Assembly (NCBI RefSeq): GCF_006384975.1
Contig: NZ_CP021645.1
Span: forward strand, 2,074,001 to 2,138,000
Source of the DNA: Pseudomonas oryzihabitans
GTDB lineage: Bacteria > Pseudomonadota > Gammaproteobacteria > Pseudomonadales > Pseudomonadaceae
Length of the DNA: 64,000 bases
Direction of reading: 5' to 3'
Part shown: one piece after another, positions 8,743-18,222 of the stretch
Numbering within the stretch: the stretch's first letter is position 1
Layout of the letters: each line of letters starts with the position of its first letter
Program-made: the position numbers and the translations under genes
The notes under the pieces: generated by a model
The model's input: only the letters and a program-made list of their open reading frames with translations
Database searches by the model: none
What the model was told of the DNA's origin: nothing

Positions 8743-9447
8743 TTACTCCAACCCCATCTCCCGCACCTGCCAGCGTGCCGAGGTCACGCCCTTCTCCTGG
8801 CAGATGCGGCTGACCAGCCGCTCCAGCTGGGCGGTGGCGCCGGAGTTGCCGAGCAGTTCGGCATGCACTTCCAGGCGGGTGGCGTTGGTCTGGTCCTGGC
8901 TGTGCAGGGATTGCAGGCGCAGGCCGCCGCCTTCCAGGCTGTGCAACATCAGGCTGCGCACCTGGATCTCGTCCTCGGCGCGGCAAACGATCTCCACGCC
9001 GAAGTGCAGCTCCACCTCGCTGGCCGGCACCACGTCCTGGTGATTCAGGCGCTGGGCCAAGTCGCGTAGCAGGATGTTGGCGCAGAGCACCACCAGCGTG
9101 CCGAGACCGGCCTCCAGCAGCAGCCCCATGCTGCACAGCACGCCGATGGCGGCGGTGCACCAGAGGGTGGCGGCGGTGTTCAGGCCGCGCACATTGAGGC
9201 CGTCGCGCATGATCACGCCGCCGCCGAGAAAGCCGATCCCGGAGACCACGTAGGCGGCGACATGGGAGGCGTCGGCCGCCATGCCCGGGACCGCCTGGGT
9301 CATCAATACGAACAGGCAGGCGCCGGTGCTGACCAGCGCATTGGTGCGCAGCCCGGTGAGGCGTTGGCGCAGTTGACGTTCGGCGCCGATCAGGGCGCCA
9401 AGGGCGAGCGCCACGAAGACGCGCAGCAGGAAGACTTTCCAATCCAA
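8743..9447 (-). CDS. mgtC: MgtC/SapB family inner-membrane protein
   Basis: 234 residues with a TTG start at 9447, preceded by GAGGTGGA four bases away; the protein begins DWKVFLLRV. Five hydrophobic helices fill the first ~150 residues, with family blocks GALIGAERQLRQRLTGLRTN and SGIGFLGGGVIM. The C-terminal ~85 residues form a soluble ACT-like domain (VEIVCRAED...). In Salmonella and Pseudomonas MgtC supports growth in low Mg2+ and survival in macrophages, partly by inhibiting the F1Fo ATP synthase. A long non-coding leader lies upstream. Confidence 0.88.
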   Translation of the reverse strand: MDWKVFLLRVFVALALGALIGAERQLRQRLTGLRTNALVSTGACLFVLMTQAVPGMAADASHVAAYVVSGIGFLGGGVIMRDGLNVRGLNTAATLWCTAAIGVLCSMGLLLEAGLGTLVVLCANILLRDLAQRLNHQDVVPASEVELHFGVEIVCRAEDEIQVRSLMLHSLEGGGLRLQSLHSQDQTNATRLEVHAELLGNSGATAQLERLVSRICQEKGVTSARWQVREMGLE

Positions 9448-9853
9448 GATCCACCTCGCGTGCCGGCGAATGCCGGCGGGATCGTCGGCCTGGAGGCCGA
9501 CCGGGGTTCAGGGTGCAGGAAGATCGAGACAGCACAGCGACAGCCCTCCCTGGGGAAGGGTGATCGGCATGGAAGAGGAAGGCAGGCATCGCCCGCTACC
9601 GCTCGCCCGGGCGGCGAGCCGGAGGCAGGAAGACTGCCGCAGGACTCGCCGCTCAGGCCCGTCGAGATCGACCGGGTTGACTGTCCAAGGCAGGACTCCT
9701 GAGGGTTGCTGTAGACGCCGCGGAAGGTAGCGCCGGCCCTTCCAGCCGGTCAATACGGTGAGCGCCGACCTATACCAATGCACGACGCAACCCGGCATTC
9801 TCGCCAGAGTCCCATCCTGTATAACTCCCGTTTCAGCGAGTCTTCGAGCCCCC
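9448..9853. other. Long divergent leader between mgtC and the uvrA-like gene
   Basis: 406 bases without a supported protein gene. On the minus strand, toward mgtC, there is a candidate 20-codon ORF (ATG at 9570, stop at 9508) with no good ribosome site. It is followed by two tight hairpins just before the mgtC ribosome site: GTCGGCCT/AGGCCGAC (9484-9502) and GCCGGC/GCCGGC (9462-9477). The layout resembles an attenuator, but there is no U tract. The promoter for the uvrA-like gene should lie at the right end. Confidence 0.4.
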
Positions 9854-12466
9854 ATGCCCTCCTCTCCCCGTCCCGGTTTCGTCTCCGTCCGCGGTGCCCG
9901 CGAGCACAATCTGAAGAACGTCGACGTGGACATCCCCCGCGATGCGCTGGTGGTGTTCACCGGGGTGTCCGGCTCGGGCAAGTCGTCGCTGGCCTTTGGC
10001 ACCCTCTATGCCGAAGCCCAGCGCCGCTACTTCGAATCGGTGGCGCCCTATGCGCGGCGGCTGATCGACCAGGTGGGAGTGCCCCAGGTGGAGGCCATCG
10101 AGGGCCTGCCGCCGGCGGTGGCCCTGCAGCAGCAGCGCGGCCAGCCGAGCAGTCGCTCGTCCATGGGCAGCGTGACCGGGCTGTCCAGCCTGGTGCGGAT
10201 GCTCTATTCCCGCGCCGGCCGCTATCCGGCCGACCAGCCGATGCTCTATGCCGAGGACTTCTCGCCCAACACGCCCCAGGGCGCCTGCCCGAAGTGCCAT
10301 GGTCTGGGCCGGGTCTACGAGGTGACGGAAGACTCCATGGTGCCGGACCCCTCGCTGACCATCCGCCAGCGCGCCATCGCCGCCTGGCCCACCGCCTGGG
10401 GCGGGCAGAATCTGCGCGATATCCTGGTCACCCTGGGCTATGACGTCGACATCCCCTGGCGCGACCTGCCGCAAGAGCAGCGCGACTGGATTCTCTTCAC
10501 CGAAGAACAACCCACCGTCCCGGTCTATGCCGGCCTCACCCCCGAGCAGACCCGCGCGGCGCTCAAGCGCAAGGCCGAGCCCAGCTACCAGGGCACCTAC
10601 ACCGGCGCTCGGCGCCATGTGCTGCACACCTTCGCCAATTCCCAGAGCGCCAAGATGAAGCAGCGCGCGGCGCGCTTCATGATCGGCCAGACCTGCCCGC
10701 TGTGCCACGGTAAGCGGCTGACCCAAGCGGCGCTCTCGGTGACCTTCGCCGGGCTGGACATCGGCGAGCTGTCGCGGCTGCCGCTGGACGATCTGAGCGT
10801 GCTGCTGCGCCGGGTGGCCGCCGGCGATTTCGACGAGGCCGAGGAGCAGGCCGTATTGGCCGCCGAAACAGGCCGGCAGGACCGCGCCCGCCGCAAGGCC
10901 GCTGGCAGCAGTGACCACGCTGGCGCACCGGACGTCCGCCGTACGCCCGACCTGTCTCCCGAAAAACGCCTGGCCGCCCAGCGCATGGCCACCGAATTGC
11001 TGGAGCGCTTGCAGACCCTGACCCGCCTGGGCCTCGGCTACCTGGCGCTGGAACGCAGCACCACCACCCTTTCCTCCGGTGAATTGCAGCGGTTGCGCCT
11101 GGCGACTCAGCTGGTGTCCCAGCTGTTCGGCGTGGTCTATGTGCTGGACGAACCTTCCGCCGGTCTGCATCCGGCCGATGGCGAAGCTCTGCTGGAAGCC
11201 CTCGACGGCCTCAAGGCCCAGGGCAACTCGCTGTTCGTGGTGGAGCACGACCTGGCCACCATGAAGCGTGCCGACTGGCTGGTGGATGTCGGCCCCGCGG
11301 CTGGCGAAGGTGGTGGCCAGGTGCTTTACAGCGGCCCGCCAGAGGGCCTCGCCGAGGTCAAGGAATCGGTGACGGCGCGCTATCTGTTCGCCCCGCCGCA
11401 GCGCGAGACCCGACCGCCGCGCGAACCCAAGGGCTGGCTGCGCCTGGCCGGGGTCAGCCGCAATAACCTTCAGGGGCTGGACGCCGCCTTTCCGCTGGGC
11501 TGCCTGACGGCGGTGACCGGCGTCTCCGGCTCGGGTAAGTCCAGCCTGGTCAGCCAGGCGCTGCTGGAGCTGGTGGGCGCCGAGCTGGGCCAGGGCGCCG
11601 CCGAGGACGGTGACGAGGTGGTCGAGCTGGATGCCGATGCCCTGCCCGCCACCACCGGCCAGGTGGTCGGTGGCCTCGGCGGCATTCGTCGCCTGGTGCC
11701 GGTGGACCAGAAACCCATCGGTCGCACACCACGCTCCAACCTCGCCACCTACACCGGCCTGTTCGACGGGGTACGCAAGCTGTTCGCCGCCACCCCGGAG
11801 GCCCAGGAAAGAGGCTTCGATGCCGGGCGCTTTTCCTTCAACGTCGCCAAGGGCCGCTGCCCGACCTGCGAAGGCGAAGGCTTCGTCAGCGTTGAGTTGC
11901 TGTTCATGCCCAGCGTCTATGCCGCCTGCCCCACCTGCCAGGGTGCGCGCTACAACCCCGAGACCCTGGAGGTACGCTGGCAGGGCAAGACCATTGCCGA
12001 GGTACTGGGCCTGACAGTGGACGAGGCCCTGGCCTTCTTCGCCGAAGAAGCCGCAGTGGCGCGGGCGCTGCGGGTACTGGCCGATATCGGCCTGGGCTAT
12101 CTGCGCCTCGGCCAACCGGCCACCGAACTCTCCGGTGGCGAGGCCCAGCGCATCAAGCTGGCCACCGAACTGCAACGCACCAGTCGCGGCACCACCCTCT
12201 ATGTGCTGGACGAGCCCACCACCGGCCTGCACCCGGCCGACGTGGAACGGCTGATGCGCCAGCTGCACGGCCTGGTCGAGGAAGGTAATACCGTGGTGCT
12301 GGTGGAGCACAACCTGCAGGTGGTGGCCGGCAGCGACTGGCTGATCGACATCGGCCCCGGTGCCGGCGCGGCGGGCGGCCGCATCGTCGCCTGCGGCACG
12401 CCGCGCGAGGTGGCAGACGATCCCGCCAGCCCCACGGCGCCCTATCTGCGCCCCCTGTTCGACTAG
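9854..12466 (+). CDS. UvrA2-like ABC ATPase (excinuclease subunit A paralogue)
   Basis: 870 residues, shorter than canonical UvrA (~940). Two ABC modules: Walker [10 protein letters not shown] at residues 37-45 and again near 555, with signatures LSSGELQRL and LSGGEAQRI. Cys-pair zinc modules are present ([24 protein letters not shown]...CPTCQGAR). The region after the first Walker A is shorter than in UvrA1, as in UvrA2 proteins that lack the UvrB-binding domain. Such proteins are linked to DNA-damage or intercalating-drug tolerance, but their role is poorly defined. ATG at 9854 is inferred from family N-termini; a GTG at 9758 is also in frame. No SOS box seen. Confidence 0.85.
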   Translation: MPSSPRPGFVSVRGAREHNLKNVDVDIPRDALVVFTGVSGSGKSSLAFGTLYAEAQRRYFESVAPYARRLIDQVGVPQVEAIEGLPPAVALQQQRGQPSSRSSMGSVTGLSSLVRMLYSRAGRYPADQPMLYAEDFSPNTPQGACPKCHGLGRVYEVTEDSMVPDPSLTIRQRAIAAWPTAWGGQNLRDILVTLGYDVDIPWRDLPQEQRDWILFTEEQPTVPVYAGLTPEQTRAALKRKAEPSYQGTYTGARRHVLHTFANSQSAKMKQRAARFMIGQTCPLCHGKRLTQAALSVTFAGLDIGELSRLPLDDLSVLLRRVAAGDFDEAEEQAVLAAETGRQDRARRKAAGSSDHAGAPDVRRTPDLSPEKRLAAQRMATELLERLQTLTRLGLGYLALERSTTTLSSGELQRLRLATQLVSQLFGVVYVLDEPSAGLHPADGEALLEALDGLKAQGNSLFVVEHDLATMKRADWLVDVGPAAGEGGGQVLYSGPPEGLAEVKESVTARYLFAPPQRETRPPREPKGWLRLAGVSRNNLQGLDAAFPLGCLTAVTGVSGSGKSSLVSQALLELVGAELGQGAAEDGDEVVELDADALPATTGQVVGGLGGIRRLVPVDQKPIGRTPRSNLATYTGLFDGVRKLFAATPEAQERGFDAGRFSFNVAKGRCPTCEGEGFVSVELLFMPSVYAACPTCQGARYNPETLEVRWQGKTIAEVLGLTVDEALAFFAEEAAVARALRVLADIGLGYLRLGQPATELSGGEAQRIKLATELQRTSRGTTLYVLDEPTTGLHPADVERLMRQLHGLVEEGNTVVLVEHNLQVVAGSDWLIDIGPGAGAAGGRIVACGTPREVADDPASPTAPYLRPLFD

Positions 12467-13653
12467 CTGGCCAGCGGTGCGACGCTGCGCCGACAGGCGG
12501 CCAGCACCAGCAGGGTCAGCGCCGCCGCCAGGACGCCGAACTGGAAGGTGGCGGCGGAGCCGAGGAAGTGCCAGAGCGCGCCGGCGATGCTGCTGGCCAG
12601 CAGCAGGGCGATGCCGCTGACCAGGTTGAACAGGCCGAAGGCGGTGCCGCGCAATTCGGCCGGGGCGGTGCGCGCGACCATGGCGGCGAGCAGGCCCTGG
12701 GTCATGCCCATGTGCAGGCCCCAGAGCACGACGCCCAGGGCCAAGCCGATCCAGCCGCCGCTGAACGCCAGTACCAGATCGGCCAGGATCAGCAGCACCA
12801 GGCCCCAGGCCAGCAGCGCGCGATGACCGACCCGGTCGGACAGCGCCCCCAGCGGATAGGCCGACAACGAGAACACCAGGTGCATGCCCACCATCACCAA
12901 CGGTACCAGCGCCAGGGGCACCCCCACCTGCTCGGCCTTGAGCACCAGGAAGGCTTCGCTGAAGCGCGCCAGGGTGAAGACGCCGCCGAGCATCGCCACC
13001 TGCCAGAAGGCCGCCGGCAGCTTGCGCAGCTGGCTGCGGGTGAGCGGATTGGTGCGTGCCTTGACGATGGCCGCCTTGGGCTCGTCCAAGCCGAAATACA
13101 ACAGGGCCACCGCGATGAAGGCCGGGATCACCGCCACCCAGAACACCGCGCGGAAATCGTTGGCCCAGAGCAGCATTAACCCCACCGCCAGCAGCGGCCC
13201 GAGGAAGGCGCCAAGGGTGTCCAGCGATTGGCGCAGGCCATAGGCGGCGCCACGGATCTCCGGTGGCGTCACGTCGGCCACCAGGGCGTCGCGCGGGGCG
13301 CCGCGAATACCCTTGCCGATGCGATCCATGAAGCGCGCGCCGAACACCAGACCGGCGCCACTGGCCAGGGCGAACAGCGGCTTGCTCAGGGCGCCCAGGC
13401 CATAGCCCAGCACCGCCAGGCCCTTGCGCCGGCCCAGGTAGTCGCTGAGCACCCCGGAAAAGATCTTGGTGATCAGCGCGGTCGCCTCGGCCACCCCTTC
13501 GAGAATGCCGATATAGAGCACGCTCAAGCCCAGGCCGGTGGCCAGGAACAGCGGCAATAGGCTATGGATCATCTCCGAGGAGATGTCCATGAACATACTC
13601 ACACCCCCCAGAATCCAGACCCCGCGGGGTATCCCTCGCCAGCTCGCCGTCAT
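12463..13653 (-). CDS. Major facilitator superfamily transporter
   Basis: 396 residues from ATG 13653 (GAGG five bases upstream); a GTG at 13659 is equally in frame. About twelve hydrophobic helices, with the MFS loop motif SDYLGRRKG after helix 2 and ALSDRVGHR in the second half. The start GGVSMFMDISSEMIHSLLP is typical of a clade of uncharacterised proteobacterial exporters. It converges with the uvrA-like gene, overlapping its 3' end by four bases. Substrate unknown; drug or metabolite efflux is the usual guess. Confidence 0.85.
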   Translation of the reverse strand: MTASWRGIPRGVWILGGVSMFMDISSEMIHSLLPLFLATGLGLSVLYIGILEGVAEATALITKIFSGVLSDYLGRRKGLAVLGYGLGALSKPLFALASGAGLVFGARFMDRIGKGIRGAPRDALVADVTPPEIRGAAYGLRQSLDTLGAFLGPLLAVGLMLLWANDFRAVFWVAVIPAFIAVALLYFGLDEPKAAIVKARTNPLTRSQLRKLPAAFWQVAMLGGVFTLARFSEAFLVLKAEQVGVPLALVPLVMVGMHLVFSLSAYPLGALSDRVGHRALLAWGLVLLILADLVLAFSGGWIGLALGVVLWGLHMGMTQGLLAAMVARTAPAELRGTAFGLFNLVSGIALLLASSIAGALWHFLGSAATFQFGVLAAALTLLVLAACRRSVAPLAS

Positions 13654-13787
13654 CGTCACCTCTGTCCTTCCCGTCCTTGCCTGGCAGTAGGCAAACCGGT
13701 CGAACGTAGCATGACGATTGTGGAGGTCTCTACGGAGAAGACATCCCTGGTTACACTGCGCGCTGCTCTTTCCATCGAGGCCACCCC

Positions 13788-14549
13788 ATGAAAACCCTAC
13801 TGGTCATCGGCATCGGCGCCGGCGATCCCGACTACCTGACCCTCCAGGCCATCGCCGCCCTCAATCGAGCCAGTACCTTCTTCCTGTTCGACAAGGGCGC
13901 GGAAAAGGACAGCCTGATCCACCTGCGCGAAACCATCTGCGCCCGTCATATCCGTGAGCGGGATTATCGCTTCGTCAGCGCGCCCATCCCCGAGCGCCGC
14001 CGCGAAGGCGACTACCGGCAGGCAGTGGACGACCTCAACGCCGCCAAGCAGGCGTTGATGGAGCAGATGATCGAGGAAGAATTGGCCGAGGACGATTGCG
14101 GTGCCTTCCTGGTCTGGGGCGATCCGGCGCTGTACGACAGCACCCTACGCATCCTGGCGGCGATCAAGCGCGAGGGCCGGCTGGACTTCGACTACGAGGT
14201 GATCCCAGGCATCTCCAGCGTTCAGGCCCTGGCCGCGCGCCATCGGGTACCGCTCAATCGCATCGGCCAGGCGCTGGAGATCACACCGGGGCGCCGCCTG
14301 CAGCGCTTCCCCGACCATCTGGACAGCCTGGTGGTGATGCTCGACTCGCACGAGGCCTATCGCCACCTGGACGATCCGCAGCTGTACATCTACTGGGGCG
14401 CCTACGTGGGCACGGCGGACGAGATCCTCATCGCCGGACGCCTGGTGGAAGTGGCCGAGGAGATCCACCGGGTGCGCAGCGCCGCGCGCGAAGAGCACGG
14501 CTGGATCATGGATACCTATCTGCTTTGTCGTGGGCCGGCGGACGCCTGA
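13788..14549 (+). CDS. cobF: Precorrin-6A synthase (deacetylating) CobF
   Basis: 253 residues, full length for CobF. N-terminal IGIGAGDPDYLTLQAIAAL is the glycine-rich SAM-binding start of tetrapyrrole methylases; LVWGDPALYDS and VIPGISSVQALAARH are the other two signature blocks. The enzyme methylates C-1 of precorrin-5 and releases the acetyl group in aerobic B12 synthesis. It stands alone here, away from other cob genes, and I see no cobalamin riboswitch in the ~130 bases upstream. Confidence 0.92.
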   Translation: MKTLLVIGIGAGDPDYLTLQAIAALNRASTFFLFDKGAEKDSLIHLRETICARHIRERDYRFVSAPIPERRREGDYRQAVDDLNAAKQALMEQMIEEELAEDDCGAFLVWGDPALYDSTLRILAAIKREGRLDFDYEVIPGISSVQALAARHRVPLNRIGQALEITPGRRLQRFPDHLDSLVVMLDSHEAYRHLDDPQLYIYWGAYVGTADEILIAGRLVEVAEEIHRVRSAAREEHGWIMDTYLLCRGPADA

Positions 14550-14550
14550 G

Positions 14551-15069
14551 CTACGTCTCGCCCGTCAGCCGCCGCTCCAGATGGATGGTCTGCCAAGGCA
14601 AAGCCGTTTCCCGCTCGACCACCTGGAAGCCCTGGGCTGTCCAGAAGGTCTCGGCGCCGGGCAGGAAGGGATGGGTGTGCAGATAGAAGCGCTGCACCGC
14701 CTCGCGTTCGGCCTGCGCCAGCAATTCGTGAAACAGCCGCCGCGCCAGGCCTTGCCGGCGGCAGTGCGGCGCCACGAACAGCCGGACCACCTCCATCACC
14801 CGCTCCCCTGGATAGGCCAGCCGTGGAAAACGCCGGTCATAGCGGCGGTAGGCGATGCTGCCCACGGGCGCTCCGGCGGCATCCCGCGCGATCAGCAGGC
14901 AGCCGCGATCCTCGCCATAGTGCTCGGCGAAGTCGGTCAGATCCGTCGGGACGCGCGTGGGATCGAGCCGGCCGGCGAACAGCTCGCGCGCGCTCGCCAA
15001 CAAGAAGGCCGTCACCTTCGCGTCGGCCGCGGTAATCCGCTCCAGGGTAATGATGGGCGCTTCGCTCAC
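14551..15069 (-). CDS. GNAT family N-acetyltransferase
   Basis: 172 residues from a GTG at 15069 that has a strong GAGGAG site six bases upstream; the longer frame to 15237 has no ribosome site. The acetyl-CoA loop is VAPHCRRQGLARRLFHELL (R/Q-x-x-G-x-G/A), preceded by strand VMEVVRLF and followed by FYLHTHPFLPGAETFWTAQGF, the usual GNAT C-terminal half. Substrate unknown. It ends one base from the cobF stop on the other strand. Confidence 0.85.
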   Translation of the reverse strand: MSEAPIITLERITAADAKVTAFLLASARELFAGRLDPTRVPTDLTDFAEHYGEDRGCLLIARDAAGAPVGSIAYRRYDRRFPRLAYPGERVMEVVRLFVAPHCRRQGLARRLFHELLAQAEREAVQRFYLHTHPFLPGAETFWTAQGFQVVERETALPWQTIHLERRLTGET

Positions 15070-15181
15070 GCTCTCCTCGCGTTCCTTTGCTAGCCATGGG
15101 CGCGACCTTTTGGCGCAGGCCAGAGCCCTTCCGGTCAAGCAGGGCTGTACGTCGTCCGGGACGATGATACAGTCCGCAGCC

Positions 15182-15592
15182 ATGAAAACCCTCCGTTCCC
15201 CGCGCACCTCGCTCGCCTGGATGCTGCTCGCCTGCATCCTGTTGAACGGACTCGTCTGCGCCCTGGGGCACGGTCAGATGCTCGCCCGCTTCACGCTGCC
15301 GCTGCTTCCCGCCGCCAGCGCGGCGCACGCTCATCACCATCATGACGCGCAGCCCCTGCATGCCCAGGCGGACATGGCCGGCATGCACGCCAATCTGCCG
15401 GCCGGCAGCGCGACGACCCTCTCCCCCACCGGCGATTGCGTCTTCGCCGCCACCCTATTGCTGGCCACCCTGATCTTCGTCGTCCTGCAATGGCTGCTGC
15501 GTCCCGGCGATCCCCATCGCCGCCGCTACCACGGCGCCCTGCCGCCACCGCCGCGCGCGAGCCGCTCCACCCTCCATCCCCAGGCCCCCTGA
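15182..15592 (+). CDS. DUF2946 family membrane-anchored protein
   Basis: 136 residues. One N-terminal helix (SLAWMLLACILLNGLVCALGHG), a His/Met-rich stretch (AHAHHHHD, then DMAGMHAN), a Cys in TGDCVF and a second hydrophobic helix (ATLLLATLIFVVLQWLL). This is the DUF2946 pattern, often found in copper-uptake or copper-response operons beside PepSY proteins and TonB-dependent copper receptors. The His/Met content agrees with metal contact. The PepSY gene follows 89 bases later. Confidence 0.75.
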   Translation: MKTLRSPRTSLAWMLLACILLNGLVCALGHGQMLARFTLPLLPAASAAHAHHHHDAQPLHAQADMAGMHANLPAGSATTLSPTGDCVFAATLLLATLIFVVLQWLLRPGDPHRRRYHGALPPPPRASRSTLHPQAP

Positions 15593-15681
15593 CACCCCGG
15601 TCGCGGAAAGCTGCTGTTCTCTTTTTCCGTAATCCTGCACGCGGTCAGCCTTCGGCCGCGTGTCGCTCCGTGGTGAACGTT

Positions 15682-17061
15682 ATGACTTCGCACTCCTCCG
15701 CTCCGGCCGCCCAGGCGCCGGGGCCGCTGCTGCAGCTGCTGGCGCGGCTGCATTTCCTCATCGGCCTGTGCGTCGGCCCCTTCCTGCTGGTGGCCGCCGC
15801 CAGCGGCTTGGTGTATGCCCTCACACCGCAACTCGAGGCGCACCTCTATGCCGAGGCGCTGCATACCCCCAGCCGTGGCAAACCCCTGCCCCTGGCCGAA
15901 CAAATCCAGGTCGCCCAGGCGGCGGTGGGCCCCGCCCTAACCCTGGGCGCGGTACGCCCGGCGCCTGCCGAGGGCGACACCACCCGGGTGATGTTCAACG
16001 ATCCATCCCTGGGTGAATCGGCCCACCGGGCACTGTTCATCGATCCAGTCACCGGCGCCATCCGCGGTGATCTGGCGGTCTACGGCACCAGCGGCATCCT
16101 GCCGCTACGCACCGAGATCGATCAGTTCCATCGCAGCCTGTTGCTGGGCGACGTCGGTCGTCTCTACAGCGAACTGGCCGCTTCCTGGCTGTGGATCGCC
16201 GCGCTCGGCGGGCTGACGCTCTGGCTGGTACGCCGCCGCCAGCGCCGTCCGGCCCGAGGGCTGCGCGGCCTGCATGCCAGTACCGGGCTCTGGCTGCTGG
16301 GCGGCCTGTTGTTCCTTTCCGCCACCGGCCTGACCTGGTCGAACTATGCCGGCGCCAACATCGGCCTGCTGCGCGCCCACTACGGCTGGTCCACCCCCAG
16401 CGTGAAGACCGCCCTGGGCAGTGCGGCCATGCCGGCCATGACCCATGACGAACACGCCGGCCACCATGATCATGGCGCCATGCCCACCCCGCCGGTCGCG
16501 TCCCTGGACCCGGCTACCTTCGACCGGGTATTGGCGACCGCGCGGGCAGCCGGGATCGACGCCGGCAAAGTGGAGATCCGCCCGGCTCGCAGCGCCGACA
16601 AGGCCTGGACGGTAAGCGAGATCGACCGCCGCTGGCCCACTCAGGTGGACGCCGTGGCCATAGATCCCAAGGATCTGCGCGTGGTCGACCAAGTGCATTT
16701 CGCCCAGTACTCGCTGCCGGCCAAGCTGACCCGCTGGGGCATCGACGCCCACATGGGCGTGCTCTTCGGCCTGGCCAACCAGTTGGTGCTGGCGGCCATC
16801 GCCCTGGGCTTGCTGGTGATGACCGTTTGGGGCTACCTGCTCTGGTGGCGCCGTCGCCCCACTCGCAATCCGGCGCAGCCCGGCCTGATCGCCCTCTGGC
16901 GCCAGCTGCCGTTGATGTCGCGCGTGCTGGTACCCCTGGTGGCCCTGCTGCTCGGCCTGTGCCTGCCAGTGCTCGGCGGTAGTCTGCTGCTGTTCCTGGT
17001 GGTGGACGCCCTGCTCGGCCTGCGCCGACCGGCCTTGCGCGTGGAAGCCGGGCCGGCCTGA
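15682..17061 (+). CDS. PepSY-associated membrane protein (PiuB-like)
   Basis: 459 residues with four or five membrane helices. The first spans HFLIGLCVGPFLLVAAASGLVY, followed by a periplasmic PepSY-like segment with YGTSGILPLRTEIDQFHRSLLLG, WLWIAALGGLTLWLVRRR, then GLHASTGLWLLGGLLFLSATG. A His-rich insert (DEHAGHHDHG) lies in the second periplasmic loop. Members reduce siderophore iron or assist copper/iron uptake in the inner membrane. ATG at 15682 gives a short Ala/Pro N-terminus before the first helix. Probably co-transcribed with the DUF2946 gene; the TonB receptor often found with this pair is missing. Confidence 0.8.
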   Translation: MTSHSSAPAAQAPGPLLQLLARLHFLIGLCVGPFLLVAAASGLVYALTPQLEAHLYAEALHTPSRGKPLPLAEQIQVAQAAVGPALTLGAVRPAPAEGDTTRVMFNDPSLGESAHRALFIDPVTGAIRGDLAVYGTSGILPLRTEIDQFHRSLLLGDVGRLYSELAASWLWIAALGGLTLWLVRRRQRRPARGLRGLHASTGLWLLGGLLFLSATGLTWSNYAGANIGLLRAHYGWSTPSVKTALGSAAMPAMTHDEHAGHHDHGAMPTPPVASLDPATFDRVLATARAAGIDAGKVEIRPARSADKAWTVSEIDRRWPTQVDAVAIDPKDLRVVDQVHFAQYSLPAKLTRWGIDAHMGVLFGLANQLVLAAIALGLLVMTVWGYLLWWRRRPTRNPAQPGLIALWRQLPLMSRVLVPLVALLLGLCLPVLGGSLLLFLVVDALLGLRRPALRVEAGPA

Positions 17062-17080
17062 CCTGGCCGGCTGTTGCAAA

Positions 17081-17235
17081 TCTCTCCCCCTGGGAGAGGG
17101 CCGGGGTGAGGGCGTGCCCAGTGCCTAGGACTTGCCCCGGCACGTTGGGCTTCGCTGCGCTCTGCCCAACCTACGATGAATCCTGCCTGCTCCTGATCAA
17201 CCCCCTCTCCCTCCGGGAGAGGGTTGGGGTGAGGG
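17081..17235. repeat. Intergenic palindromic repeat cluster left of azoR
   Basis: Two copies of a palindrome of the type CTCTCCC-(loop)-GGGAGAG followed by GGGGTGAGGG (near 17083-17112 and 17203-17235) flank a second repeat type that contains TTGGGCTTCGCTGCGCTC (starting near 17145). Both units recur in the opposite orientation right of azoR. Such sequences are common intergenic repeats in Pseudomonas and related bacteria. They fill most of the 305-base gap between the PepSY gene and azoR. Confidence 0.75.
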
Positions 17236-17366
17236 TGCGTACCCAGACCCTCAACATCCTGAGAACCGCATCCCAGACCACCCATCGGCACAGCCTCCAC
17301 CCGGCTGACGAACCCCGCTCCACCACCTATAGTTATCGCGATGTCCATCAACCCAAGGAGCTAGCC

Positions 17367-17975
17367 ATGCCCCGCCTGCTACACGTGATAGGTTCGCCCC
17401 GCCAGGATCGTTCCGCATCCCTGGAAGTCGCCAACGCCTTCATCCAGGCCTGGCAACGGAAGCACCCGGACAGCGAGGTCGATACCCTCGACGTCTGGCA
17501 TTGCGACCTGCCGGAATTCGACGGTCCCGTGCTGGATGCCAAGTACGCCGGTATCCAAGGCCAGTCGCTGAGCCCCGCTCAGGAGCAGGCCTGGAGCCAG
17601 ATCAAGGAACTGGCGCAACGCTTCCATGCCGCCGATGTATTGCTGTTCGGCGTGCCCTGCTGGAATTTCGGCATTCCCTACAAGCTCAAGCAGCTGTTCG
17701 ACGTGGTCAGCCAGAAGGACCTGCTGTTCACCTTCGACGACCGCGGCCTCAACGGCCTGCTCGGCGGCCGCCAGGCGCTGGTGATCGCCGCTCGCGGCGC
17801 CGCCCTGGATCGCCAGGAGCACCAGGAATCCTATCTGCGTACCTGGTGCGAGATGGTCGGCATCGACCGGATGCACACCGTGGTGCTGGAAAAGACCCTG
17901 TTCGGTCCCGAGATCGACCAAGCCTCGCGCGACCAGGCCAGCCAGGAGGCCGTGGCGCTGGTGGACAGGCTCTGA
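17367..17975 (+). CDS. azoR: FMN-dependent NADH:quinone oxidoreductase / azoreductase AzoR
   Basis: 202 residues; ATG at 17367 with AAGGAG upstream. Flavodoxin-like fold: the FMN phosphate loop SPRQDRSASLEVANAF at residues ~10-25, the flavin-contact loop GVPCWNFGIPYKLKQLFD near 95-112 (MxNFxxP type) and ARGAALD. The enzyme reduces quinones and azo dyes with NADH in the cytoplasm. It stands alone between two clusters of intergenic palindromes. Confidence 0.9.
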   Translation: MPRLLHVIGSPRQDRSASLEVANAFIQAWQRKHPDSEVDTLDVWHCDLPEFDGPVLDAKYAGIQGQSLSPAQEQAWSQIKELAQRFHAADVLLFGVPCWNFGIPYKLKQLFDVVSQKDLLFTFDDRGLNGLLGGRQALVIAARGAALDRQEHQESYLRTWCEMVGIDRMHTVVLEKTLFGPEIDQASRDQASQEAVALVDRL

Positions 17976-18004
17976 TCTCCCCAACCGCTACCTAACCGGA
18001 GATC

Positions 18005-18209
18005 CCCTCACCCCAGCCCTCCCCCACAGGGAGAGGGGGCGGTCTGGAGCGAGCAAGGACTTACGTAGGTTGGGTTGAGCGCAGCGAAGCCCAACACCCA
18101 CGGCAGAACCGGAGCCACCCTCACCCCAACCCTCTCCTACAGAGGGGGCGGTCGGGAGCGAGCAGGAACTTACGTAGGTTGGGTTGAGCACAGCGAAGCC
18201 CAACATCCC
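18005..18209. repeat. Tandem 113-bp repeat right of azoR
   Basis: Two tandem units, 18005-18117 and 18118-18209 (the second truncated). Each begins CCCTCACCCCA, contains GGGGGCGGTC and GGAGCGAGCA, and ends with TTACGTAGGTTGGGTTGAGC and its complement-like AGCGAAGCCCAAC. The same two sequence types appear inverted left of azoR. The cluster occupies almost the whole gap between azoR and hutC and may work as a bidirectional terminator. Confidence 0.75.
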
Positions 18210-18222
18210 AAAGCACGCCCGC

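Noticed and set aside
9833..12310. An 825-codon open frame antisense to the uvrA-like gene
   Set aside because: The plus strand carries complete ABC ATPase motifs. The antisense product is Gly/Gln/His-rich with no recognisable fold.
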